Source: Oscillospiraceae bacterium | GTDB taxonomy: Bacteria; Bacillota; Clostridia; Oscillospirales; Ruminococcaceae | Assembly: GCA_017439985.1 (NCBI GenBank) | Contig: JAFSIC010000062.1 | Location: 1-64,000, forward strand | Direction of reading: 5' to 3' | Length of the DNA: 64,000 nucleotides | Shown: one piece after another, positions 40,200 through 50,128 of the stretch | Numbering within the stretch: position 1 is the first letter of the stretch | Layout of the letters: each line of letters opens with the position of its first letter | Position numbers and translations under genes: made by a program | The notes under the pieces: model-generated | Told to the model about the DNA's origin: nothing | Databases searched by the model: none | The model's input: only the letters and a program-made list of their open reading frames with translations

Positions 40200-42431
40200 A
40201 TGAGCAAACGCATTCTTGCTTTCCTGATGGCTGCTGCTATGACCCTGTCTATGGCTGCTTGCGGCAATCAGGCAGAAGCTGAAACCCCGGCAGCTCCTTC
40301 TGCACCTGCAGAGACCCCTGCTGCTCCAAGCACTCCTTCTGCTCCTGCTGAAACTCCGGCAGCTCCAGTGGAGAAAACCGTTGCTGAAATGACCAAAGAA
40401 GAACGCATTGAAGCAATGAAAAACGAGCCAATGTACGATGAAACCGTTGTTTACTGGTACGGCGGAGGCAACTGCACCTCTGCTCCATACATTGCACAGG
40501 CTCTGGGCATGTACGATGAGTACGGCATCAAAGCAGAAGTCCTCAGCGGCGCTGCAATCAAAGAATCTCTGGGTACCAACGCAGCTCAGATCGGTGTCAG
40601 CCACATCGCATCCCTGCTGGTTCCAATCACCAACGGCGTAAACTACAGCTTCGTAGCCGGAGCACATGTTGGCTGCCAGTCTCTGTTCGTTCTGGCAGAC
40701 AGCCCATACCAGACCACCGCTGACCTGATCGGCAAAAAAATCTCCGTACCAAACGGTATCGGTAACTCTTCTTACAACATCACCGCTCGTTGGCTGGATG
40801 CAGATGGCATCGACCCACTGAAAGATGTTGAAATGATCCAGGTTGAAACCGATGCTTGCATCGCTTCCATGGAATCCGGTGAGATCGCTGCTGTTTGTAC
40901 CGGCGATACCTGGGGCTACGACATGGTAAAAGAGGGCAAACTCCGTGTTATCCGTTCTCTGATCGACCCTGACTTCGTTGTAGAACCATGCTGCGTTGTT
41001 GCAATGAACAATGACTTTATCGAAGAAAACCCGGTTATGGCTACTGTTATGACCGAATGCATCAAAGACGCAAGTGTTTGGATGCGTGAAAATCCGGAAG
41101 AAGCAGTTCAGATGCTGCTGGATGTCAACCAGCTGTCCGGTTCCTTCGAGAAAAACCTGGAACTGTGGAACACTCTGCAGTTCGGTCTGTCTGACGAAGT
41201 GACCGGTGAAGCTCTGTCTCGCATCATTGACGACTACATCCGTCTCGGTCTGATTCCAGAAGGTACTACCAATAAAGAAGATATGCTGGCTGCTGCTTGG
41301 AACCCACTGGCTACCTACATGGATGACAGAATGAACGGCACTGCTGTTGCAGAAACCGAAGAAAAACCGGTTGATCTGACTGTTTCTGCTCTGACCGCAG
41401 AAGAAATCGAAGCAATGAAATCCGAGCCACAGTACGAAAAAGGCCTGACCTTCCTCTATGGTTCCGGTAACTGCACCTCTGCTCCATACATTGCTAAGAA
41501 ACTGGGTCTGTTCGACCAGTACGGCATCAAATCCGAACAGCTGAAAGGTGTTTCCACTCTGGAAGCTCTGGGCTCTAACCAGGCACAGGTAAACATCAAC
41601 CACATCGCTACCATGCTGGTACCTTGCACCAATGGTGTTAACTACACCTTCGTAGGCGGCGCGCACGTCGGCTGCCAGTCCCTGTTCGTTCTTGCAGACA
41701 GCCCATACTACACCACCGAAGACCTGAAAGGCAAAGCAATCTCTGCTCCAAACGGTATCGGTAACTCCTCTTACAACATCATGTCCCGTATGTTCGACCA
41801 TGACGGCATTAACCCACTGACTGACGTGGAAATCACCGTAGTTGACACCGATGCTTGCATCGTTGCAATGGAAAACGAAGAGATCGCAGGTCTGGTTACC
41901 TCTGACGTTTGGGCATACAACATGGTAAAAGAGGGTAAACTCCGCGTTATCCGTTCTCTGATGGACGAAGACTTCGCTCAGGAACCATGCTGCGTTATCG
42001 TTATGAACAACGATTTCATCAAAGAAAGCCCTAACATGGCAAAAGCTGTTACCGAATGCATCAAAATCGCTTCCGACTGGATGCGTCAGAATCCGGAGGA
42101 TGCGGTCCAGATGCTGATCGATGACAAACTGCTGCCTGATTCTATCTCCAAAGAAGAACATGTTCAGCTTTGGAAAACCCTGCAGTTCGGTCCAAGCGAT
42201 GCAATGGCTGAAGAAGCTCTGAAAACCATCATCGATGACTATATCCGTCTGGATCTGCTGACTGCTACCGACGATGCTGCAGAAGTTCTGGCAAAAGCTT
42301 GGAACCCACTGCTGCCGGAAGCTGACCTGGGCTACGATGTCAACAACTTCGATGGCTCCTGGTGGGACGGCATTGAAGACGAACCAGCAGCAGAAGCTGC
42401 TCCTGCAGTAGACACCATCTGGTGGGACTAA
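40200..42431 (+). CDS. Lipoprotein with two tandem NMT1-type substrate-binding domains
   Basis: A 743-residue secreted lipoprotein. The lipobox Cys is at about residue 21 (LSMAAC), followed by an Ala/Pro/Glu linker. Two homologous ABC-type binding domains follow, about residues 65-385 and 395-715. Each has (G/S)GNCTSAPYIA, GCQSLFVLADSPY, GIGNSSYNI and (V/Q)EPCCV at matching spacing, so the gene arose by internal duplication. The fold resembles NMT1/SsuA-like riboflavin, thiamine-precursor or sulfonate binders. No permease or ATPase gene adjoins it, so it must use a transporter encoded elsewhere. AGGAGG 8 bases upstream. High codon bias suggests strong expression. The ligand is unknown. Confidence 0.88.
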   Translation: MSKRILAFLMAAAMTLSMAACGNQAEAETPAAPSAPAETPAAPSTPSAPAETPAAPVEKTVAEMTKEERIEAMKNEPMYDETVVYWYGGGNCTSAPYIAQALGMYDEYGIKAEVLSGAAIKESLGTNAAQIGVSHIASLLVPITNGVNYSFVAGAHVGCQSLFVLADSPYQTTADLIGKKISVPNGIGNSSYNITARWLDADGIDPLKDVEMIQVETDACIASMESGEIAAVCTGDTWGYDMVKEGKLRVIRSLIDPDFVVEPCCVVAMNNDFIEENPVMATVMTECIKDASVWMRENPEEAVQMLLDVNQLSGSFEKNLELWNTLQFGLSDEVTGEALSRIIDDYIRLGLIPEGTTNKEDMLAAAWNPLATYMDDRMNGTAVAETEEKPVDLTVSALTAEEIEAMKSEPQYEKGLTFLYGSGNCTSAPYIAKKLGLFDQYGIKSEQLKGVSTLEALGSNQAQVNINHIATMLVPCTNGVNYTFVGGAHVGCQSLFVLADSPYYTTEDLKGKAISAPNGIGNSSYNIMSRMFDHDGINPLTDVEITVVDTDACIVAMENEEIAGLVTSDVWAYNMVKEGKLRVIRSLMDEDFAQEPCCVIVMNNDFIKESPNMAKAVTECIKIASDWMRQNPEDAVQMLIDDKLLPDSISKEEHVQLWKTLQFGPSDAMAEEALKTIIDDYIRLDLLTATDDAAEVLAKAWNPLLPEADLGYDVNNFDGSWWDGIEDEPAAEAAPAVDTIWWD

Positions 42432-42472
42432 TTTTCTGATTCAAATCTTTTCTCTCCTTATTCATAATTGAG

Positions 42473-42510
42473 AACACCCGGACGCTTGGTGGAGCGTTCG
42501 GGTGTTTTTC
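42473..42510 (+). terminator. Terminator of the tandem-domain lipoprotein gene
   Basis: A 14-bp stem AACACCCGGACGCT with one G-T pair and a T-tract. Confidence 0.88.
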
Positions 42511-42546
42511 TGCCCAAAACAGGAAATAATTTGTAAAAACCTGTGC

Positions 42547-42614
42547 TTAGACACTTGACAAAGACCTTAGACAAAGTTATAATGAAGACAAAGAAGAGTT
42601 AGTCGAATGTCTAA
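42547..42614. promoter_or_regulatory. Promoter with BlaI/MecI-type operators
   Basis: TTGACA (42555) and TATAAT (42578) with a 17-base spacer. TTAGACA occurs at 42547 and at 42568 inside the spacer, and the imperfect palindrome TTAGTCGAATGTCTAA at 42599 lies downstream. The repressor encoded next probably binds these to control the operon. Confidence 0.7.
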
Positions 42615-42638
42615 ACAAGACGAAAGGAGGAAAACAGA

Positions 42639-43031
42639 ATGAAGAAAGACATCGTACATCTGCCAAATTCGGAGCTGGAGCTGATGCTCATCATCTGGGA
42701 GGCGGAGGAGCCTGTGACCCGTGCGGACATCGAGGCGAAGCTGGAAGGCCATGATAACTGGGGCCCGACCACAGTGCTGAAGTTCCTGTCCCGTCTGGTG
42801 GAGAAGGGTTTCATCAACTGCGAGTCTCAGGGCTGGCGGCAGATGAATCGCTATTCCCCGATCATTAGTGAAGAAGAGTATTTGGCGTCGGAGAGCCGCT
42901 CCGTGCTGGGACGTTTTGTCGGCCGATCGGTGACAGGTATGGTGGCAAACCTCTACGAGAACCGGTCCATCGATGACAAGGAGCTGGATGAGCTGCAGGC
43001 CTTCATCGACGCAACGAGGAGGAAGAAGTAA
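42639..43031 (+). CDS. BlaI/MecI-family repressor
   Basis: A 130-residue winged-helix repressor. The N-terminal domain (LPNSELELMLIIWEAEEPVTRADIE...TTVLKFLSRLVEKGF) is typical of BlaI/MecI, and the C-terminal helices form the dimer. Such repressors are cleaved after a BlaR1-type sensor is activated. The last base of its stop is the first base of the following gene's ATG, so they are coupled. AAGGAGG precedes the ATG. Confidence 0.93.
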   Translation: MKKDIVHLPNSELELMLIIWEAEEPVTRADIEAKLEGHDNWGPTTVLKFLSRLVEKGFINCESQGWRQMNRYSPIISEEEYLASESRSVLGRFVGRSVTGMVANLYENRSIDDKELDELQAFIDATRRKK

Positions 43032-46000
43032 TGGAAAATATCTTATTGAATCTGCTGGAAGTTTCTTTAGGAGCTTCCGTTGTGATTATTTTGATGACAC
43101 TGGCGGCGCCGCTGGCAGGAAAGAAATTCTCCGCAAAATGGCGCTACTGGATCTGGATGCTGCTGGCTCTCCGTTTGCTGCTGCCTGTTGAGCTGTCGCT
43201 GGATATTCCGAGACCGCAGGTCAGCATCCCGGTACCGCAGCAGCTGACCGTGGAGCAGGATTTTGTTCCAAAAGCACAGGAAGAAAGCGGTCATTTAGAT
43301 GGCGTACCTGCCATTCCAACCCAGCCGGAAAGCGGCATCGTGGTCGAAACACAGCCAATCGCTCCGGTGATCGAGAGCGAAACCCACTGGACTCCAAGCG
43401 GACTGGAACTGCTGTTCATCGTCTGGGCAGTGGGCGCAGTCGGTTCTGCAGCGTGGCAGCTGGTGACCTATCTGCGCTGGAAACATGAGGGAAAAGTCTG
43501 GAATCGTCTGGTAGAGGACGGCGCTGTGCTGAATCTCTACTACGAGCTCTGCGCCGAGCAGGGAATCAGCAAATTCCCAACTCTGATGCAGAACAAACGC
43601 ATCCAAAGCCCAATGATGATGGGTCTGCTGGAACCGACCATTCTGCTGCCGCAGATGGATTACAGCGAAGAGGATTACGCCGTTGTCCTGACTCACGAGC
43701 TGAACCACTACAAACGCCACGACCTGTGGTACAAGCTGCTGCTTCTGGCGGCTCGCTGTGTACACTGGTTCAATCCGCTGGTATGGCTTATGCTGAGAGA
43801 GGCCGACAACGATCTGGAAATCACCTGCGACGAAGCAGTGGTAAAAAACCGCAGCAACGACGACAGAGCCTTCTATTGCGAGACCATCCTGCGCATCATG
43901 TGCCGGGGAAAAGGTCGCTACGCTGTTTTGTCCACCGGCTTTAACGGAGGCAAAAAGGTTCTGCAGCGCCGCTTTGAGGCGGTACTGAACGACAGAGCAA
44001 GCAAAGGCTTTGTTCTGGGCGCAGTGAGCATGGCTCTGCTGGTCTTCTTCAGCAGCTTCGTCAGCTGTGACGTGAAGGAGCAGGAGAAACCGACCGATGT
44101 GCCTGTTGTAAATGTGGAAGAAGAGATCAAATATAAGGCAATTCCTGAGAGACAAAGATATGTTGCAGAAAATATTCCGGAAGAAGTCAGAACAAGAATC
44201 GATACAGACTGTTATTTGAGGACAGATTTCTGGGAAGGCAAGGCGAGGAACTTCTTCCTTGCTGAGTTTGAACTAAGCGAAGAACTTCCATCCAAAGAGT
44301 TCGGTAAATTCTTTAACATGGTAGCCGGCGACCAGCAGTTCTATTATGCCGGTGGTTGGAAAATCAACAGCAATTACCAGACTTGTGCTGTGCCGGGCAA
44401 CGATATTTGGGCTGTTGTTCGTTCTCATCTGCCTGACAGTACTGTTCTTAACTGTGAATTGACGGAAGCTTTCAATGAAAGCGGCGAAACTGATGGTCCA
44501 TATTATGCGGCTGTTGATGTTTATCACTTTGAAGGTAAAACTCCAAGCTACCCTTCCAAAGCCACCGAGGTCATCAGCTCTGTGAAAGAGGGCGACATCA
44601 TCACTGTTGAGCTGGCGGCTTACGACATGGACAAATACTACGCCGACCCACAGGTAAAAGAAGTCATCGAGACCTATCGCTTCTCCGTGCGGGTTGCGAA
44701 AGACAGCTGGTTCCTGCTGGAGGCGGATTTGAGCGAGACGAAAACTCCGTCTGCTGAAGTCGAGTCCGAAGCCGCAGTACCAAATGTACCAACAGTGACA
44801 CAACCTGTCATTGTTTCATCCGAATATCGCGGAGGGCCTTTCACCAAGGCCTTCCGTGGCTTGGATGTTCATGCGACCGAGAAGTACGAGACTCTCAATT
44901 TCTACACCACGGATGAAAAGGCGATCAAAACACTGCTTTCCGCCTTGGATTGGGAAAACAAAGTGTCGGCACCTCAGAAAAAAGAGCTGTGTACCGATGA
45001 TATCGACGTGAGCGGACACTTTGTTCGACTCATCACCGACAACATGGAACAGCTCTACATTTTCAAAGACCACGATCAGGCGCTGTACCGCACTATAGCG
45101 GGTGAATGTACCTATTACGATGTGGACGACGGTCTGTATGAGCGCATCTTCGGGCTGGTAGAGGAGGTTCACAGCTGGAAGCTGAATCCTGTGACCGATT
45201 CCCGTGCGGAGCCTTTCGATGAAAATTACACGACGCTGGACATTTACGCTCCGGGACTGCAGCCGAAGAAATACAGCCTGACCATCCGCACCTTCTGCGA
45301 GATGCTCATCGACGACCTGAACTGGGAAGAAACCGCAGTTCGTGATGAGAACATCAGCGAAGCGATGATCGATAAGCTGAAACCATCCGACCCATACGCT
45401 CTGCGTATCAGCACCAACACCGGACGCCATCTGTACATTTACGAAGATCACCCATACGGCGTGTACTACACCGGTCACGGCAACGAGCACTACTACAAGC
45501 TGCCGGAGAACACTTATCTGAAAATCCAACAGTTGCTGGAAGTTTATTGGAATTACCGCGATATTGACGCTCCGCTGGATGAGTTCCCGTTCCAGCGTGA
45601 CTTCACACAGGTGAGAGTCAGCCTGCACAACAATGCTGTCAATGAAGAGCCGGAGGCAGTGGCTCTGAATGAGCAGGACAGCTTCCGCATGATGGCGGGC
45701 ATCCCGACCGGTTATTTCAAGCGCGCAGAGCGCAAGGAAGAGCTGACTCTGGACAAGGGCGAATTTGTTCTCATCGAGAATTTTGACGGACAGAAGCTGG
45801 CGATTTACAACGGCAAATCTCAGGCGAAGCACTGGACTGCCGACGGTAAAGTGGCTTACTATGAAATGGGTGCGGACTATTACGACATTGCCAAGGCAGT
45901 GGCAAATCGTCTGGCGGGTATGATCAATCCGACAACGTCCATTGGTGACATCAAACTGATTCCGAAACAAGATAGCTGGCCTTATCAGACGGAGCTGATT

Positions 46001-46825
46001 TACTTTACTTTGGAAAACAACAGTGATTTAACACTGTACGATGATGTATTCAAGCTGGAAAAGCTTGAGAACGGAAAGTGGGTGACTGTAACCCGCCCAG
46101 ATTTGGATCAGAAAGTCAATCCGGATATCGGTGTTGTTTATGAACCGCATAGTAGTAATCTGATTACTGTAAATCTGCCATACGAGTTTGGTGAGTTAGA
46201 ACCGGGCAGTTACCGTCTGACCATGACTTCCATCGAAACCAATCCAAGCGCGGAGTTCTGTCTGGAAGACCGAGCCAACCCTGAAACCGCCAAACCGGTC
46301 ATCTACCTCTACCCGGAGGAGACCATGGACGTATCCATCAAACTGGACTACAACGGTCAGCTGACCACCACCTATCCTGCCTACAACAATGGCTGGACAG
46401 TGACCGCTCAGCCGAACGGCACCATCACCAGCGGCGGCAGAGAGTACTATTGTCTCTTCTGGGAGGGCAATTCCGCGGTGGATTATGATTTGTCCAGCGG
46501 ATTTGTGGTGAAAGGCAGCGAGACCGAGGCTTTTCTGGAGAAATCTCTGAAACAGCTGGGTCTCACCGACAAGGAAGCCAACGAGTTCATCATTTACTGG
46601 CTGCCGAAAATGGAAAATAACCCGTACAATCTGATTTCCTTCCAGCAGGAAGTGTACACGGACAATGCCGTTCTGACCATCGAACCGCAGCCTGACAGTC
46701 TGCTGCGTGTGTTCATGGCTTGGAAAGGGCTCGATGAGCCAATCAGCGTTCCTGCACAGCAGCTGCCGAGCTTTGAGCGCAGCGGCTTCACGGTTGTGGA
46801 GTGGGGCGGAAGCCAGATGAAATAA
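43031..46825 (+). CDS. BlaR1-like M56 metalloprotease with a very large extracytoplasmic sensor
   Basis: A 1264-residue membrane sensor-protease. The N-terminal third has the BlaR1/MecR1 helices and the zinc-protease motif H222-E-L-N-H226, with downstream EADNDLEITCDEAV supplying the third ligand. A TM helix near residue 335 ends in VSCD. Instead of a penicillin-binding domain, about 900 residues follow outside the cell, containing at least two related segments (FTKAFRGLDVHATEKYETLNFYT and FDENYTTLDIYAPG, each followed by YIFxDH-type motifs), an Ig-like part and a conserved C-terminal domain (KPVIYLYPEETMDV to the end). The signal sensed is unknown; the pair probably controls its own promoter and unlinked genes. 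Confidence 0.88.
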   Translation: MENILLNLLEVSLGASVVIILMTLAAPLAGKKFSAKWRYWIWMLLALRLLLPVELSLDIPRPQVSIPVPQQLTVEQDFVPKAQEESGHLDGVPAIPTQPESGIVVETQPIAPVIESETHWTPSGLELLFIVWAVGAVGSAAWQLVTYLRWKHEGKVWNRLVEDGAVLNLYYELCAEQGISKFPTLMQNKRIQSPMMMGLLEPTILLPQMDYSEEDYAVVLTHELNHYKRHDLWYKLLLLAARCVHWFNPLVWLMLREADNDLEITCDEAVVKNRSNDDRAFYCETILRIMCRGKGRYAVLSTGFNGGKKVLQRRFEAVLNDRASKGFVLGAVSMALLVFFSSFVSCDVKEQEKPTDVPVVNVEEEIKYKAIPERQRYVAENIPEEVRTRIDTDCYLRTDFWEGKARNFFLAEFELSEELPSKEFGKFFNMVAGDQQFYYAGGWKINSNYQTCAVPGNDIWAVVRSHLPDSTVLNCELTEAFNESGETDGPYYAAVDVYHFEGKTPSYPSKATEVISSVKEGDIITVELAAYDMDKYYADPQVKEVIETYRFSVRVAKDSWFLLEADLSETKTPSAEVESEAAVPNVPTVTQPVIVSSEYRGGPFTKAFRGLDVHATEKYETLNFYTTDEKAIKTLLSALDWENKVSAPQKKELCTDDIDVSGHFVRLITDNMEQLYIFKDHDQALYRTIAGECTYYDVDDGLYERIFGLVEEVHSWKLNPVTDSRAEPFDENYTTLDIYAPGLQPKKYSLTIRTFCEMLIDDLNWEETAVRDENISEAMIDKLKPSDPYALRISTNTGRHLYIYEDHPYGVYYTGHGNEHYYKLPENTYLKIQQLLEVYWNYRDIDAPLDEFPFQRDFTQVRVSLHNNAVNEEPEAVALNEQDSFRMMAGIPTGYFKRAERKEELTLDKGEFVLIENFDGQKLAIYNGKSQAKHWTADGKVAYYEMGADYYDIAKAVANRLAGMINPTTSIGDIKLIPKQDSWPYQTELIYFTLENNSDLTLYDDVFKLEKLENGKWVTVTRPDLDQKVNPDIGVVYEPHSSNLITVNLPYEFGELEPGSYRLTMTSIETNPSAEFCLEDRANPETAKPVIYLYPEETMDVSIKLDYNGQLTTTYPAYNNGWTVTAQPNGTITSGGREYYCLFWEGNSAVDYDLSSGFVVKGSETEAFLEKSLKQLGLTDKEANEFIIYWLPKMENNPYNLISFQQEVYTDNAVLTIEPQPDSLLRVFMAWKGLDEPISVPAQQLPSFERSGFTVVEWGGSQMK

Positions 46826-46838
46826 GAAAAACAAAAAG

Positions 46839-46866
46839 AACCCCACCTCGGAAGAGGTGGGGTTTG
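46839..46866. terminator. Bidirectional terminator
   Basis: AACCCCACCTC-GGAA-GAGGTGGGGTT between convergent genes. Confidence 0.85.
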
Positions 46867-46873
46867 CTATATC

Positions 46874-47386
46874 TTAGAGGAATTTCACGGTTTCGTCCAG
46901 TGGTTTTCTCAGTTCGGCGTGGCGTTCCGGGGAAGCAGGCTCGCAGTCTGCGTAGCCTACAGCCAGCAGGTTCACAGGGACGATGTTTTCCGGCAGGTCG
47001 AAGGCTTCACGGAGCACTTCTTCCTTGAACCAGCAGATCCAAAGAGTGCCGAGACCCAGTTCCGTTGCCTGCAGCATCATGTGGTCGGTGACGATGGAAG
47101 CATCGATCTGGTAGGAGTTCATGCCGTCGTATTTGCGTTTCCAAGCAGTTTCTTTGTCAGCGCAAACAACCAGCAGGACAGGAGCATCGTAGAAACGGGC
47201 AGCATCTTTGGCTTTTTCCAGCGCTTCTTTGGACTGGAGCACCAGCACCTTCTGAGGCTGTGCGTTAGTAGCGGTCGGCGCGATGCGGCCAGCCTCCAGA
47301 ATTTTCTGCAGCTTTTCAGCTTCAACAGGAGTATCTTTGTACTTGCGGACAGAGTAGCGGGCTTTTGCCATAGAGAGGAAATCCAT
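46874..47386 (-). CDS. Nitroreductase family protein
   Basis: A 170-residue FMN-dependent oxidoreductase of the nitroreductase family. The phosphate-binding SVRKYKD (about residue 12), the RIAPTATNAQP loop (about 35) and the LGLGTLWICWF motif (about 110) are present. It reduces nitro compounds or quinones with NAD(P)H; the natural substrate is unknown. The start at 47386 is chosen because homology begins with MDFLSMAKARYS and AAAGG precedes it. Confidence 0.92.
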   Translation of the reverse strand: MDFLSMAKARYSVRKYKDTPVEAEKLQKILEAGRIAPTATNAQPQKVLVLQSKEALEKAKDAARFYDAPVLLVVCADKETAWKRKYDGMNSYQIDASIVTDHMMLQATELGLGTLWICWFKEEVLREAFDLPENIVPVNLLAVGYADCEPASPERHAELRKPLDETVKFL

Positions 47387-47417
47387 AGGGTCACGACCTT
47401 TCTTTTTTCTTATTCTA

Positions 47418-47446
47418 AGTATAGCACGGAAGCGCGGTACACGCAA
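47418..47446 (-). promoter_or_regulatory. Promoter of the nitroreductase
   Basis: Minus-strand TTGCGT and TATACT with a 17-base spacer. Confidence 0.6.
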
Positions 47447-47501
47447 TATTCTGCTCTTTGCCCAAAAGCTTTTGGCATAATGCTGATTTTTCTGCCAAAA
47501 C

Positions 47502-47530
47502 TTGCACATGGGAAAAAAATCCGTTATAAT
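47502..47530 (+). promoter_or_regulatory. Promoter of glgP
   Basis: TTGCAC and consensus TATAAT with a 17-base spacer. Confidence 0.7.
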
Positions 47531-47630
47531 CTAAGATGGACTGAGTATAAGCTAAACAAGCTTGGAAACGATTCCGAATGTTTTGGTTAAGTACAAACGA
47601 TAATATATACGAACGAAGGAGATACAGTTT

Positions 47631-50027
47631 ATGGATCATAACGTAAGCCGCGAACAGTTTGAAGAATTGCTGTCCACTGAGCTTGCTTCCATGGGTCGTA
47701 CCACAAAAAATGCGACCAATGACGAGTTCTATCATGCGACTGCAGCCATCATGCGCCGCATTATGAAAGAAAAACGCGCACACTTCCGCGCAGACTATCA
47801 GGCAAGAGGCCGCAAACAGGTCTACTATATGTGTATGGAATTCCTGCTGGGCCGTTCCCTGAAGAACTCCATCTACAACCTGAAAATGCAGGATGTAGTC
47901 GGCGATGTTCTGAACAAATTCAACGTGAAAATGGAAAACCTCTTTGAGCTGGAACCGGACGCAGGTCTGGGTAACGGCGGTCTGGGTCGTCTGGCAGCCT
48001 GCTTCATGGACGCTCTGGCTACTCAGGAATATCCTGCAATGGGCTACTCCATTCTCTATGAATATGGTATCTTCAAACAGAAGATTATCGACGGCTGGCA
48101 GTCCGAGCAGCCTGATAACTGGCTCCCGGGCGGCAAAGTATGGCTGGAAGAAATTCCTGACCACGCTGTTGATATCCACTTCGGCGGTCACATCGAAGAA
48201 TATTGGGACTACGGCTACCATCATGTTCAGCATAAGGACTACACCGTTGTAAAAGCGGTTCCTTATGACATCATGATCTCCGGTTACGACACCAAAGGTG
48301 TCAGCGTGCTCCGTCTGTGGACCGCGAAGAGCCCATCCTTCGATATGGAATCCTTCAACCGCGGTGACTACGCAAATGCTCTCGGCGGCAACACCTCCGC
48401 TGAGGTCATCTCCAAGATCCTCTATCCAAACGACAACCATCCACAGGGTAAAGCACTGCGTCTGAAACAGCAGTACTTCCTGACCTCCGCATCCATCCAT
48501 GATATCATCCGCCGTCATGTTACCACCTACGGCTCCATGGATAACTTTGCTGAGAAAAATGCGATCCATATCAACGATACCCATCCAACTCTGGCAATCC
48601 CTGAGCTGATGCGTATGCTGCTAGACGAATTCGATTACAGCTGGGATCAGGCTTGGAACATCGTGACCCGCACCTTCGCTTACACCAACCACACCGTTAT
48701 GAGTGAAGCGCTGGAATGCTGGAACGAGGATATGTTCCGTGCACTGCTGCCACGTATCTATCAGATCGTCAAAGAAATCGACAACCGCTGGAAACAGCAG
48801 CTGTATAAAGAAGCACATCTGGACGGCTACACCGTTTCCAGAATGGCTATCATCGAGAATCATACCATCCACATGGCAAACCTGTCTGTTGTTGGTTCCC
48901 ACAGCACCAACGGCGTTTCTGCGCTCCACAGCCAGATCCTGAAGGATGACGTTCTCCATGACTTCTATAAAGTGACCCCATACAAATTCAATAACGTAAC
49001 CAACGGTATTGCATCCCGCCGCTGGCTCTATCAATCCAACCCAAGACTGAATGACATGATCACCGAGCTCATCGGCCCTGACTTCATGAAAGATCAGGAG
49101 AAGATGGTCGACCTGCTGAAATTCCAGGATGACAAAGCAGTTCTGGAACGCTTTGCTGCCATCAAACGTGCAAACAAAGTGGACTTCGCTGAGTACATCA
49201 AGAAACACACCGGTCAGATCGTGAACCCGGATTCCATCTTCGACGTACAGGTAAAACGTCTCCATGAGTACAAACGTCAGCACTTGAATGCAATGCAGAT
49301 CCTGACCATGTACAACGAGATCAAGGCAAATCCAAACAAGGATTACCAGCCTGTTACCTTCATCTTCGGTGCAAAAGCGGCTCCTGGCTACTATCTGGCA
49401 AAACAGATCATCAAATTCATCTGTTCTCTGGGTCAGCAGATCCAGAACGATCCACAGGTTCGTGATATCCTGAATATCGTTTATCTGGAAGACTACCGTG
49501 TTACTCTGTCTGAGCTGCTGATGCCTGCTTCCGAAATCTCCGAGCAGATCTCTCTGGCAGGTACAGAAGCATCCGGTACCGGCAACATGAAGCTGATGCT
49601 CAACGGTGCTGTTACTCTGGGTACCTGGGACGGTGCAAACGTTGAAATCGGCGAACACGTTGGCGACGACAACATCTTCGTCTTCGGTATGGATACTCCG
49701 GAAGTAAACCGCGTAAAACAGACCGGTTACAATCCATTTGAAATCTACTCCAACCATGCTGAGCTGAATCAGGCCATCAATATGCTGACCAACGGTTCCA
49801 TCGCAGGCAACACCTTCGATCCGCTGGCAGACAGCCTGAAATTCCGCGACCCATACATGGTTCTGAAAGACTTCGATTCTTACAACCAGACCCGCCGCAA
49901 AGCCTTCGAGACCTACGGCGACCTGTACACCTGGCAGAAGATGGCCCTGAACAACACTGCTCAGGCAGGTTACTTCTGTGCAGACCGTTCCATCCGCGAA
50001 TACGCAAACAATATCTGGGGACTGTAA
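47631..50027 (+). CDS. glgP: Glycogen/maltodextrin phosphorylase
   Basis: A 798-residue GT35 phosphorylase that releases glucose-1-phosphate from alpha-1,4-glucans. The N-terminal YYMCMEFLLGRSL and GLGNGGLGRLAACF motifs and the pyridoxal-phosphate segment (EASGTGNMKLMLNGA, about residue 645) are intact. Length is near the family norm. AAGGAG upstream. It is paired with the GH13 enzyme just downstream (102-bp gap, with a terminator between), pointing to storage- or dietary-glucan breakdown. Confidence 0.95.
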   Translation: MDHNVSREQFEELLSTELASMGRTTKNATNDEFYHATAAIMRRIMKEKRAHFRADYQARGRKQVYYMCMEFLLGRSLKNSIYNLKMQDVVGDVLNKFNVKMENLFELEPDAGLGNGGLGRLAACFMDALATQEYPAMGYSILYEYGIFKQKIIDGWQSEQPDNWLPGGKVWLEEIPDHAVDIHFGGHIEEYWDYGYHHVQHKDYTVVKAVPYDIMISGYDTKGVSVLRLWTAKSPSFDMESFNRGDYANALGGNTSAEVISKILYPNDNHPQGKALRLKQQYFLTSASIHDIIRRHVTTYGSMDNFAEKNAIHINDTHPTLAIPELMRMLLDEFDYSWDQAWNIVTRTFAYTNHTVMSEALECWNEDMFRALLPRIYQIVKEIDNRWKQQLYKEAHLDGYTVSRMAIIENHTIHMANLSVVGSHSTNGVSALHSQILKDDVLHDFYKVTPYKFNNVTNGIASRRWLYQSNPRLNDMITELIGPDFMKDQEKMVDLLKFQDDKAVLERFAAIKRANKVDFAEYIKKHTGQIVNPDSIFDVQVKRLHEYKRQHLNAMQILTMYNEIKANPNKDYQPVTFIFGAKAAPGYYLAKQIIKFICSLGQQIQNDPQVRDILNIVYLEDYRVTLSELLMPASEISEQISLAGTEASGTGNMKLMLNGAVTLGTWDGANVEIGEHVGDDNIFVFGMDTPEVNRVKQTGYNPFEIYSNHAELNQAINMLTNGSIAGNTFDPLADSLKFRDPYMVLKDFDSYNQTRRKAFETYGDLYTWQKMALNNTAQAGYFCADRSIREYANNIWGL

Positions 50028-50040
50028 TTTCGATCCCGAC

Positions 50041-50077
50041 AAGGCGGGACAGTCAATCGGCTGTTCCGCCTTTTTTC
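50041..50077 (+). terminator. Terminator after glgP
   Basis: AAGGCGGGACAG / CTGTTCCGCCTT stem (one G-T pair) with a six-T tract. Confidence 0.85.
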
Positions 50078-50128
50078 TGCAAATCCTGCAGAATTCCATG
50101 ATTCCAAACAGGAAAGGCGGTAACCTTT

